DNA of 64,000 nt. Origin: Prorocentrum cordatum. Taxonomy: Eukaryota > Sar > Dinophyceae > Prorocentrales > Prorocentraceae. Location of the stretch: NCBI GenBank assembly GCA_963575745.1, contig CAUYUJ010021170.1:577801-641800 (forward strand), read 5' to 3'. Shown piece after piece: positions 44,110-53,287 of the stretch. Under the pieces are notes generated by a model, which was not told the DNA's origin, did not search any database, and worked only from the letters and a program-made list of their open reading frames with translations. The stretch's first letter is position 1. Each line of letters starts with the position of its first letter. A program made the position numbers and the translations under genes.

Positions 44110-45045
44110 CCAAATCCTCCTACACGTCCTCGTCCTCGTCCTCCTCCCCCTCCTCCTCCTCCTCCTCCTCCTCCAACTCCTCCCCATCCTCCTCGTCCTC
44201 ACCCTTCCCATTTTGATGCTGGTGTGCTGCCACCGCCTCCTGCGCCCCCCGCCTCCACTGTGTTGCCCTCCTCATCGGCCTCCTCCTCCTCCTCCTCCTC
44301 CTCATCCTCCTCCTCCTCATGGTTCCTGGCCCTCCATCTCCCCATCGCGCCATTGGTCGTCCTCCACCGGGGGCATCTGCTCCTGCACCTCCTCAAGCAC
44401 CCGCACCCATGTATCCCCCTACCCATCGTCCTCCTCCTCCTCTTCCTGGCCAGCCTGCCCGCCCTCCTCCTCCTCCTCCTCCTCCTCCTCCTCCTCCTCC
44501 TCCTCTCCTCCTCCCCTTTCCTCCTCCTCGTCCTCCTCCTCCTCCTTCTCCTCCTCGTCCCCCTGCTCCTGCACCACATCATCCTTCTCCTTCGCCTGCC
44601 TCCCTCTCCTCTCCTCCTCCTCCTCCCCTCCTCCTCCTCCTCCTCCTCCTCTCCTCTCCTCATCGGCCTCCTCTTCCTCCTCCTCCTGCTGCTCCATTTC
44701 GTTTTCACGGCCCCCTCCCCCCCCCCCAACATCGTTCTCGTCTGTGCCTCTCCTCCTCCTCCCTCCTCCTCCTCCTCCTCCACCTGCTCCTCCTCCTCTT
44801 CTCCTGCTCCTCTCCTCCTCCTCCTCCTCTCCTCCTTCCTCCTCCTCCTCCTCCTCCTCCTCCTCCTCATCCCCCTCCTCCTCTTTCTCTTCCTCCTCCT
44901 CCTCCTCCTCCTCCTCCTCCTCCACCTCCTCTTCCTCCTCCTCCACCTCCTCCTCCTCCGCCCTTTCCTCCTCCTCGTCCTCCTCCTCCTCCTTCGCCTC
45001 ATCCTAGTCCTCCTCCTCCTCCTCTTCCCTTGTCTTCTCCTTCTT
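44110..45045. repeat. 0.9-kb TCC-rich polypyrimidine tract
   Basis: Almost entirely TCC with CTG, CAC and CCC interruptions. It creates open frames over 250 codons on both strands that are not genes. Confidence 0.95.
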
Positions 45046-45058
45046 TTTCTCCACACAC

Positions 45059-45250
45059 GCTTGCCCTATAGAATTCCCAACTCAAACCCTACGAATTTGT
45101 CCGCTGCCCCCCCTAATTCCTGTGCCCCCTAATTCCTATGGCTATGTCTATGCCTATGCCTCCTCCCTAACTCCTATGCCTACGCCTATGCCTATGCCTA
45201 TGCCTGCTTGCTTGCTTGCACGCTTGCTTGCTTGCTGAGCTGCGGATTCA
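45059..45250 (+). repeat. composite dispersed repeat R2, copy B
   Basis: Starts CGCTTGCCCTATAG and ends GCTTGCTGAGCTGCGGATTCA, with the same internal order as copy A and shorter CTTG and CTATGC arrays. Confidence 0.85.
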
Positions 45251-45419
45251 TCCTCCTCCTCCCCCTCCCCTCCTCCTCCTGTTTCCCCTCCCCCTCCTAC
45301 TTCTGCTCAGCGTCCTCTTCATCCTTCCCGTCCCTCTCGCGCAGCCCGAGAAAGCCGCAAGGCGGGCGCCTCGGACGCGCGGCGAGAGCGCCGAGCACGC
45401 GCCGGCGAAGGGCGGTTGC
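45251..45419. other. TCC flank and GC-rich spacer
   Basis: TCC/CCT to about 45300, then unique GC-rich sequence. No gene. Confidence 0.5.
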
Positions 45420-46440
45420 GGTGGCACGCGCCCGCGGCTTGGCTGAAACGTGTCGTCTGGTTGCGATTGCGTCTGCGCGGTCGGGTTGAAATGTGTCGCC
45501 CAGTTGCGGGTGGTTGCGCGGGCGGGTTGAAATGTGTGCCCTTCTGAGCTTGCGGTTGTGCGCACGGGAGGGTTGGAGTGTCTCGCCTGGTTGCGGTAGC
45601 AGTTGCGGTTGCGCGCGCGGATTGCAATGTGTCGCCTGGTTGCGGTTGCGGTTGCAGTTGCGCGGGCGGATTGAAATGTGTCGCCTGGTTACGCTTGCGA
45701 TTGCGGTTGCGCGGGCGGATTGACATGTGTCGCCTGGTTGCGGTTGCGGTTGCGGTTGCGCGGGCGTGTTGAAATGTGTCGCCTGGTTGCGGTTGCGGTT
45801 GCGCGCGCGGGCGGGTTGAAATGTGTCGCCTGCTTGCGCTTGCGATTGCGGTTGCGCGGCCGGGTTGAAATTGCGTGGCTGAGTTGACACGTGTCGCCTG
45901 GTTGCAGTTGCGGTTGCGGTTGCGCGGGCGGGTTGAAATGTGCCGCCTGGTTGCGGTTGCGTTTGCGGTTGCGCGGGCGGGTTGAAGTGCGTTGCCTGGT
46001 TCCGGTTGCGGTTGCGATTGCGCTGGCGGATTGAAATGTGTGGCCTGGTTTCGGTTGCGGTTGCGCGCGCGGGCGGGTTGAATTGTGTCGTCCAGGGGTT
46101 GATATGTGTCGCCTGGTTGCGGTTGCGGTTGCGCGCGAGGGTGGGTTGAAATGTGTAGCCTGGTTGCTGTTGCGGTTGCGGTTGCTCGGACGGGTTGAAA
46201 TGTGTCGGCTGGTTGCGGTTGCGCTTGCGCGCGCGGACGGGTTGGAATGTGTCGCCTGGTTTCGGTTGCGGTTGCGCGCGCGGGCGGGTTGGAATGCGTC
46301 GCCTGGTTACGGTTGCGATTGCGGTTGCGCGGGCGGGTTGAAATGTGTCGCCTGGTTGCGGTTGCGGTTGCGCGGGCGTGTTGAAATGTGTCACCTGGTT
46401 GCGGTTTCGCACTCCCGCGGGTGGTGTGAAATGTGTTGCC
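45420..46440 (+). repeat. minisatellite of GGTTGC hexamers plus GGTTGAAATGTGTCGCC
   Basis: About 20 units of 42-60 bp. Each has GGTTGAAATGTGTCGCCTG followed by two to four GGTTGC hexamers and a GCGC run. Unit length varies by six or so because of the hexamer. Long frames (Val-Ala-Trp-Leu-Arg repeats) are by-products. Confidence 0.93.
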
Positions 46441-46579
46441 AGAACTGCTCTCCTGACGTTCAGTCAGTCAGTCAGTCAGTCAGTCAGTCAGTCAGTCAGT
46501 CAGTCAGTCAGTCAGTGAGTCAGTCACTGGCGGGCACGGAATTTCACCCGGCTCGGCCGGGGAACAAAATATCTACTGG
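46441..46579. repeat. CAGT tetranucleotide microsatellite and flank
   Basis: About 46460-46526 is CAGT repeated about 16 times. The flank after it opens the next block. Confidence 0.95.
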
Positions 46580-48010
46580 CGCAGGACCCAAGCATATGCA
46601 GTTGTGAGTAACGCGTTGTGGGTGCCGCTTTCGGTGGAGCCCCCTATGGGGCCACGAGACGCCTGAGGGACGCGCCGTCATGGGTGGGGGAATCGCATGC
46701 GGGCGGTGCCACTGGGGCCTTCGGTGGAGGTCGCTACGGGGCCACGAAGCGTTGTACTGGGTGATGGACGACGCATGCGGGCGGTGCCCCTCGCTGGAGC
46801 TCCCGATGAGTCCACGAAGCGCTGTACTGGTTTGGGGAAGCGCATGCGGGCGGTGCCACTGGGGCCGTCGGTAGAGCCCCCTTAATGGGGTCACGAAACG
46901 CTGTGCTGGGTGGTGGCCGACGCATGCGGGCGGTGCCACTGGCCCCTTCGGTGGAGCTCCCTATGGGGCCACGAAGCGCTGTGCTGGGTGGTTGCTGACG
47001 CATGCGGCCGGTCCCACTGGGACCTGCGGTGGAGCTCCCTATGGGACCACGGAGCGATGTACTGGGTGGTGGCTGACGCATGCGGGCGGTGCCGCTGGGG
47101 CCTGCGGTGGAGCTCCCCACGGGGCCACGAAACACTGTACTGGGTACGTGGTGGCTGACGCATGCGGGCGGTGCCACTGGGGCCTTCGGTGGAGCCCCCT
47201 ATGGGGCCACGAAGCGCTGTGCCGGGTGGTTGCTGACGCATGCGGGCGGTCCCACTGGGACCTGCGGTGGAGCTCCCTATGGGGCCACGAAGCGCTGTAC
47301 TTGGTGGTGGCTGCCGCATGCGGGCGGTGCCACTGGGACCATCGGTGAAGTTCCCTATGGGCCACGAATCGCTGTGCCGGGTGGTTGCTGACGCATACGG
47401 GCGGTCCCACTGGGACCTGCGGTGGAGCTCCCTATGGGGCCACGAAGCGCTGTATTGGGTGGTGGCTGCCGCATGCGGGCGGTGCCACTGGGGCCGTCGG
47501 CGGAGCTCCCTATGGGGCCACGAAACGCTGCGTTGGGTGGTGGCTGACGCATGCGGGTGGTCCCACCGGGGCCTGCGGTGGAGCTCACTATGGAACTACG
47601 GGGCGCTGTACTTGGTGGTGGCTGACGCATGCTTGCGGTTCCACTTGGGCCGTCGTTGGGGCTCCCTATGGGGCCACGAGATGCTAGTGGGTGGTGGCGG
47701 ACGCATGCGGGCGGTCCCACTGGGACCTGCGGTGGAGTTCCCTGTGGGGCCACGAAAGGCTGTACTGGGTGGTGGCTGACGCATGCGGGCGGTGCCACTG
47801 GGGCCTTCGGTGGAGCCCCCTATGGGGCCACGAAGCGCTGCACTGGGTTGTGGCTGACGCGTGCGGGCGGTGCCACTGGGGCCTTCAGTGGAGCTCCCTG
47901 TGGGGCCACGAAGCGCTGTGCTGGGTGGTGGCTGACACATGCGGGGCGGAGTCACTGGGGCCGTCGGTCCTCATGGGGCCACGAAGCGCTGTAGTGGGTG
48001 GTGGCTGACG
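46580..48010 (+). repeat. 78-bp tandem repeat, block A (about 17 units)
   Basis: Unit: TGACGCATGCGGGCGGTGCC, ACTGGGGCCTTCGGTGGAGC, TCCCTATGGGGCCACGAAGC, GCTGTACTGGGTGGTGGC. Because 78 is divisible by three, frames stay open on both strands (26-residue peptide repeats). The block begins with CATATGCAGTTGTGAGTAAC. Confidence 0.95.
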
Positions 48011-48425
48011 CATGCGGGCGGTGCCGTGAGGTTGGGGCGGCGAAGGGGGCCAGCCTCACGGTACCCCCCTGCCGCGGCGGGGGGGGGGCCGTGAGGTTGG
48101 GGCGGCGAAGGGGGCCAACCTCACCGTACCCCCCGCCGCGGCGGGGATTACGGCGAGGTTTGGGCTGCGGCGGGGGCCAACCTCGGGGTCCCCTTGGGCG
48201 CGCGGGTGGTGCCGTAAGGTTGGGGAGGCGGCGGGGTCGAGCCTCAGGGTTCCCCCGGCGCGGCGGGGGGGGCCGTGAGGTTGGGGCGGCGGTGGGGGCC
48301 AAGCTCACGGTGCCCCCTGACGCGCGGGGGTGCCGCGAGGTTGGGGCGGCGGCGGGGGCCAGCCTCACAGTGCCCCCCGCCGCGCGCAGGGATACTGTGA
48401 GGTTGGGGCTGGGGGGTTCGGTGGA
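48011..48425 (+). repeat. about 50-bp GTGAGGTTGGGGCGGCG minisatellite inside the array
   Basis: Seven to eight units of 'CCGTGAGGTTGGGGCGGCG...GGGGGCCAGCCTCACGGT'. Each unit can fold (GTGAGG with CCTCAC). It interrupts the 78-bp units. Confidence 0.92.
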
Positions 48426-48640
48426 GCTCCCTACGGGGGCACGAAACGTGTGAGGGGTGTGCCGAAATCGTAGACATGCGAAGAGCAGAGGCAGGGATGG
48501 GAGGAGGGAGGGGGGGGGAGGAGGTGGAGGGGGGGGGCGAGGAGGAAGGAGGGAACGCGGGGAACGTCTCTTCAAAACGAGGACCCAAAACCACAGGATG
48601 GTTGGGAACAAATTACCCTGGCAAATTACCCAACCATATG
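48426..48640. repeat. block A tail
   Basis: Half a 78-bp unit, a GGA/G-rich tract, then 'GAACGCGGGGAACGTCTC' and TTCAAAACGAGGACCC. The same tail closes block B at 49530-49600. Confidence 0.85.
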
Positions 48641-49620
48641 AAGTTGTGAATAACGCGTTGTGGATGACGCTTTCGGTGGAGCTCCCGATGTGGTCACGAA
48701 GCGCGTGAGAGACGTGCCGTAATGGGTGGGGGAAACGCCTGTGTGCGATGCCACTGGGGCCTTCGGGGGGGCTCCCTATGGGCCACACTGGGTGTGGCGG
48801 GCGCATGCGGGCGGTGCCCTTCGCTGGAGCTCCATGCAAGGCCACGAAGCGCTGTACTGGTTGGGGGAGACGCATGCGGGCGGTGACGCTGGGTTCTTTC
48901 TGTGGAGCTCCCTGCGGGGCCACGAAGCGCTGTACTGGGTGGTGGCCGATGCATGCGGACGGAGCCACTGGGGCCGTCGGTGGAGGTCCCTATGGTGCCA
49001 CGAAGCGCTGTACTGGGAGGGGGGAACGCATGCGGGCGGTGCCGCTGGGGCTGTCGCTGGAGCCCCCAAATTAAGCCACGAAGCTGTGCTGCGTGGTGGC
49101 TGACGCATGCGGGCAGTCCCACTGTGACCTTCGGTGGAGCTCCCTGTGGGCCCACGAAGCGCTGTACTGAGTGGTAGCTGACGCATGCGGGCCGTGCCAC
49201 TGGGGCCTTCGGTGGAGTCCCCTATGGGACCATGAAACGCTGTGCCGGGTGGTGGCTGACGCATGCGGGTGGAGCCACTGGGGCCGTCGGTGGAGGTCCC
49301 CATGGGGCCACGAAACGCTGTAGTGGGCGGTGGCTGACGCATGCGGGCGGTGCCAATGGGTCCGTCGGTGGGGCTCGCTATGGGGTCACGAAACGCTGTG
49401 CTGGGTGGTGGCTGACGCATGCGGGCGGTCCCACTGGGTGCTTCGGTGGAGCTCCCTATGGGGCCACGAAACGTGTGAGGGGTGTGCCGAAGTGGGTGTG
49501 CGTGCGTGACGCATGCGGGCGGTGGAGGGGGGGGGCGAGGAGCAAGGAGGGAACGCGGGGAACGTCTCTTCAAAACGAGAACCCAACACCACAGGATTGT
49601 TGGGGGGAAAAAGAATCAAA
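48641..49620 (+). repeat. 78-bp tandem repeat, block B (about 11 units) with matching tail
   Basis: Opens with CATATGAAGTTGTGAATAAC as block A does, carries more diverged 78-bp units, and closes with the same tail. Blocks A and B are therefore copies of one larger unit. Confidence 0.92.
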
Positions 49621-49985
49621 CGACCACGTAATATCGTCCAGGGGCTGGTTTTAAACTATTCTGCAGTATTTCTCCTGTAGAGGAACATGCCCGACTTAAC
49701 TTCATATGGCTCAAGAAAAACTGAAGGCGCCGAACGCCCTCGTGCGGGCTGCAGAAGTGTGCGCGCCCTCGGGGACGTTACTAGCCTTGGTCAATGCAAC
49801 TTGGGCCAGTCAGGCCCTGCCTTAGCTCGCGCATTCCCTCCCAAGTACAGGCGGACTTTGGACAAAAGAACTTGACACATAGTCAAACAAATCAAGAAAC
49901 AATCAAGAGAGCAATAAGAATCGTAACCATACTAAAACTTACTGTCCTTGAATACCTATACGACCACCCTTCGGGTGATAAGGAG
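49621..49985. other. no gene; motif R5 at 49673-49699
   Basis: Unique sequence. Motif TGTAGAGGAACATGCCCGAC occurs at 49676-49695. Confidence 0.5.
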
Positions 49986-50960
49986 GTTGTGGGGGGGGAG
50001 GGGGGGAACCAACATCTGACTCTATCGATCTCACTATTGATCTCACTCAACGGGACACCACGAGACACCACTGGACACCACGCGACACCACGGGACACTT
50101 GTCGATCTCACTATCGATCTCACGATCGATCTCACTCAACGGGACACCACGGCACACCACGGGCCACCACGGGACACGGCGGGACACCTCTCGATGCCAG
50201 TATCGATCTCACGATCGATCTCACTCAACGAGACACCATAGGACACCACGGAACACCACGGGACACCTCGGGACACCACATCGACCTCACTATCGATCTC
50301 ACTCAACGGGACACCACGGGACACCGATCGATCTCACCATCGATCTCACTCTATCGATCTCACTCAACGGGACACCATAGGACACCACGGGACACCTCGG
50401 GACACCACATCGACCTCACTATCGATCTCACTATCGATCTCACGATCGATCTCACTCAACGGGACACCACGGGACACCACGGGAAAGCACAGAACACCTG
50501 TCGATCTCACGATCGATCTCACTATCGATCTCACTTCTTGGGACAACACGGGACACCACGGGACACCTCGGGGCACCACATCGATCTCATTATCGATCTC
50601 ACTTCTTGGGACAACACGGGACACCACGAGACACCTCGGGGCACCACATCGATCTCATTATCGATCTCAGTATCGATCTGACTATCGATCTCACGATCGA
50701 TCTCACTATCGATCTCACTCAATGGGACACCACGGGACACCACGGGACCCCACGGGACACTACGGGACACCGCCGGACGGACGGACGGGACACCACGGGA
50801 CACTACGGGACACCGCGGGACACCGAGGGCCACCGCCGGACGGACGGACGGACGTGGGATAATCAGTTGTCTTGACTTCGCCCTGGCAACGGCGGACACC
50901 ACGGGACACCACGGGACACCGCGGGACACCGAGGGCCACTGCCGGACGGATGGACGGACG
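49986..50960 (+). repeat. satellite of ATCGATCTCACT and GGGACACCAC units
   Basis: Alternating runs of 'ATCGATCTCACT' and 'GGGACACCACGG' from about 50010 to 50760, then variants with GGACGGACGG to 50960. Stop-free frames are repeat products. Confidence 0.95.
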
Positions 50961-51246
50961 GGGGAGAATCATTTGTCTTGACTTCGCCCTAGCAACGGCG
51001 GGTTCGTTCCTCTCGTGCGCCCACGCAGCTTCGCCTCGCCCGCATGCACGACACGAACGAAACGAAACGATTTCCCGGTTGGGGTCTCCGTTCCACTGTA
51101 ATCTCACCCCCCAACCTCCAATTCCTCCTGTAGAGGGACGTGCCCGACTTAAGCCTTGCAGGATCCTGCAAGATCGTGCAGGATCCTGCGCCCAAGCCTG
51201 GGTCAGCGTGACCCTGGCTCTGCAAGATCCTGCAAGCTCCGGCGCA
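50961..51246. other. spacer with motif R5 and GGATCCTGCA palindromes
   Basis: 51126-51152 holds motif R5, continuing into AAGCCTTGCAGG. 51157-51240 has repeated GCAGGATCCTGC and GCAAGATCCTGCA. Confidence 0.6.
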
Positions 51247-51867
51247 CTACCTGCCCTCTGTTTGCATGGACCCCGTGTCAAGGCTCCCGACGCCCCTCCG
51301 CACCTCCAGCTCCGCGATGAGCTCCGCAGAGAGCTGCTGCAGCCCGGGCAGCCCCTCGTCGACGTCCTGCGATGCCAGAAGGAATTCGCGCCATCGCTCG
51401 AACGTCCGTTCCCCGTGCGTATTTCGGATTCGTGCGTGCATTTCCGTCGCAAGATGCCCCCAAATGCTCCTCGATGGCCCTGGCCGAGAGACAGTGCACA
51501 CGTCCGAGAGATGCCAAAGATTTTGGGAGGGAGGGCGGCACCGCCAGCGGAGCTCGCCTGGAGCAGCGGAGCGACCCTCGGCGACGATGTTTTGCCACGG
51601 CGATGGCGACGATGCGGCTTTCTGGGCCTCGAGCGTCGAGCCTACCATCGCTGGGACGGCGTTTCCCCGTGCATTTGTCGGCTTCGTGCGTGTCTTTTTT
51701 TTCGCAGGATGATACGAGATGATCCTCGATGGTCCTCGCCGAGAAGGAATGCACGCGTCCGAGCGATGCCAGGCGAGGGCGAAGAATGCTGAACGCCCTG
51801 GGACCTCCTCGGGCCTCCCCGGCCGCCCTCGCGGCCAGGGCCGCACGGGCCTCGAGGCCCTGGCCAT
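51247..51867 (-). CDS. hypothetical frame with a duplicated segment, weak
   Basis: Minus frame of 206 codons. Two similar stretches occur, WHRSDACIPSRRGPSRIISY and WHLSDVCTVSRPGPSRSIWG, from a DNA duplication (about 51383-51520 and 51625-51770). The C-terminal end (FERWREFLLASQDVDE..., LSAELIAELEVRRG) looks helical. No family recognised; it may be the relic of a repeat-containing protein or non-coding. Confidence 0.25.
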   Translation of the reverse strand: MARASRPVRPWPRGRPGRPEEVPGRSAFFALAWHRSDACIPSRRGPSRIISYHPAKKKTRTKPTNARGNAVPAMVGSTLEAQKAASSPSPWQNIVAEGRSAAPGELRWRCRPPSQNLWHLSDVCTVSRPGPSRSIWGHLATEMHARIRNTHGERTFERWREFLLASQDVDEGLPGLQQLSAELIAELEVRRGVGSLDTGSMQTEGR

Positions 51868-51988
51868 AGGGCGCGCCCCGGCAGAAGTCCGGGGGGGGGG
51901 GGGGGCGGCCGCCCAGGCCCCTGGTGCCGGGCGAACGTGTCTGGGCGCCAGCGCTTCCTGGTCCGCCTCGGCCTGGTCCGCCTCGGCC
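51868..51988. other. short GC-rich spacer
   Basis: Includes a G-run (51890-51904). No gene. Confidence 0.4.
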
Positions 51989-52559
51989 GCCAGGGCCCCT
52001 GCTGTCGGGCGAGTGTCTCCCCCCTCCCACTTCCCATATTTTCCAATATTTTCTGGGGAATCGAGGATTAATTGTGTCTGTGTGTTTCTTTCCCTCCTGA
52101 GAAGTGAAGGGCAACACTGGGGGGGGGGAACAGTTCAGGGGGGAAGCATCGACCTAGCATCGGCGACACATCGCCGATGGCTCGGCGATAAAGCTGTGCC
52201 CCCGACAGCGAAACTTCCATGCTCTTCGGCGGGGTGGGCCTCTTGGGACTCGGCGATGCGTGGGCGAATTGGGACGCCAGGGCTCGGCTGTCGGGCGAGT
52301 GTCTCGGCCGCCCAGCAGCATATTTTCCAATATTTTCTGGGGAATCGAGGATTAATTGTGTCTGTGTGTTTCTTTCCCTCCTGAGAAGTGAAGGGCAACA
52401 CTGGGGGGGGGGAACAGTTCAGGGGGGAAGCATCGACCTAGCATCGGCGACACATCGCCGATGGCTCGGCGATAAAGCTGTGCCCCCGACAGCGAAACTT
52501 CCATGCTCTTCGGCGGGGTGGGCCTCTTGGGACTCGGCGATGCGTGGGCGAATTGGGAC
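51989..52559 (+). repeat. 284-bp tandem duplication containing R1 3' half
   Basis: 52035-52275 and 52319-52559 are essentially identical over 241 bp at 284-bp spacing; the similarity starts earlier (GCTGTCGGGCGAGTGTCTC at 52001 and 52287). Each copy holds the R1 end ('GGATTAATTGTGTCTGTGTG') and a perfect stem ATCGGCGA-CACA-TCGCCGAT (52159-52178). Confidence 0.95.
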
Positions 52560-53146
52560 TCGAGGCGCCCCTTCCGGGCCCCGCCCCGTCCTCGGTGGTG
52601 TCTGCGGGCCCCTGCTCGGCTCCCTGGCGGCCGCTTGGGGAGCAGCCCGGGCACCCGAGGAACGCCCTCGGCGAGGTGCGGCCACTGGCGAGCCTCCCGA
52701 TCGGATGCCAGGCCGCCGAGGGCCGACGGAGCCCGGAACGCCGAACCCGCAGCTGCCGAAGGGCCCCGGCGCGGCCCCCGGGCGAAAGGGCCCCCCGCCG
52801 CGCGTCCTTCCCCGGGGGCGCCGCCGCGAGGGCCTCGGCCAGCGTCTCGGCGGGCAGCCCGCCGTCGCAGGTGCAGAGGGCGGCGAGCGCCCGCCACTTG
52901 GCCTGCGCACTCGGAGCGGGGCGCAGCGGGGGCCTCTCTCGGAGCCAGCGTGCCTGGGGGGATCCGTCGGGCGCCGCGGGCGCTCGCCGCGGGCGCTCTG
53001 GAGCGCTCTGCTGCGAGCGCCTCGCGGAGCGCCCTGGGGCGAGGCGTGTCCCGATATCCCCGATCCTGGGCCTGGCCTGGCCTCCCCCCTGCCACTGGCG
53101 GCGCGCAGAGGGAGGCAGGGGGAGGGGAGAAGGCTTCTTCGAGAGG
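52560..53146. other. GC-rich, no gene supported
   Basis: High-GC sequence open in most frames on both strands; none shows a domain. It lies directly 5' of the SL relic and is probably pre-existing flank. Confidence 0.45.
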
Positions 53147-53168
53147 TCCGTAGCCATTTTGGCTCAAG
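53147..53168 (+). other. complete spliced-leader relic (22 nt)
   Basis: Exact match to the dinoflagellate spliced leader, from TCCGTAGCC through ATTTTGG to CTCAAG, including the variable first base (T). In dinoflagellates this sequence is added to mRNAs by trans-splicing; finding it in the genome 5' of a gene marks a reverse-transcribed, reinserted mRNA (the mRNA recycling reported by Slamovits and Keeling). The ATG follows 119 bp later. Confidence 0.95.
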
Positions 53169-53287
53169 CCGGCCTTGGGCGCTAGGCGGGCGGTGCGCGC
53201 CGTGTCTCTCCCTGTAGAGTGCAGTCACCTCGGCTGGCGCGGAGAGCGGCTCGGTCTCCTTCCCCCGCGCGCGCGCGTCCCGAGGCA

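Noticed and set aside
43381-45132. 583-codon plus-strand open frame
   Set aside because: It is open because of high GC and then a TCC tract; the translation is Pro/Ser/Leu repeats without a domain.
46580-49620. CRISPR-like regular array
   Set aside because: Units are contiguous 78-bp repeats with no unique spacers, in a eukaryotic context.
49704-49715. TGGCTCAAG near 49705
   Set aside because: Nine-base match only; the upstream bases differ from the leader.
52219-53217. 332-codon plus frame upstream of the SL relic
   Set aside because: It runs through the tandem duplication and into the leader itself (reads SHFGSS there), so it is not a gene; several other frames over the same stretch are equally open.
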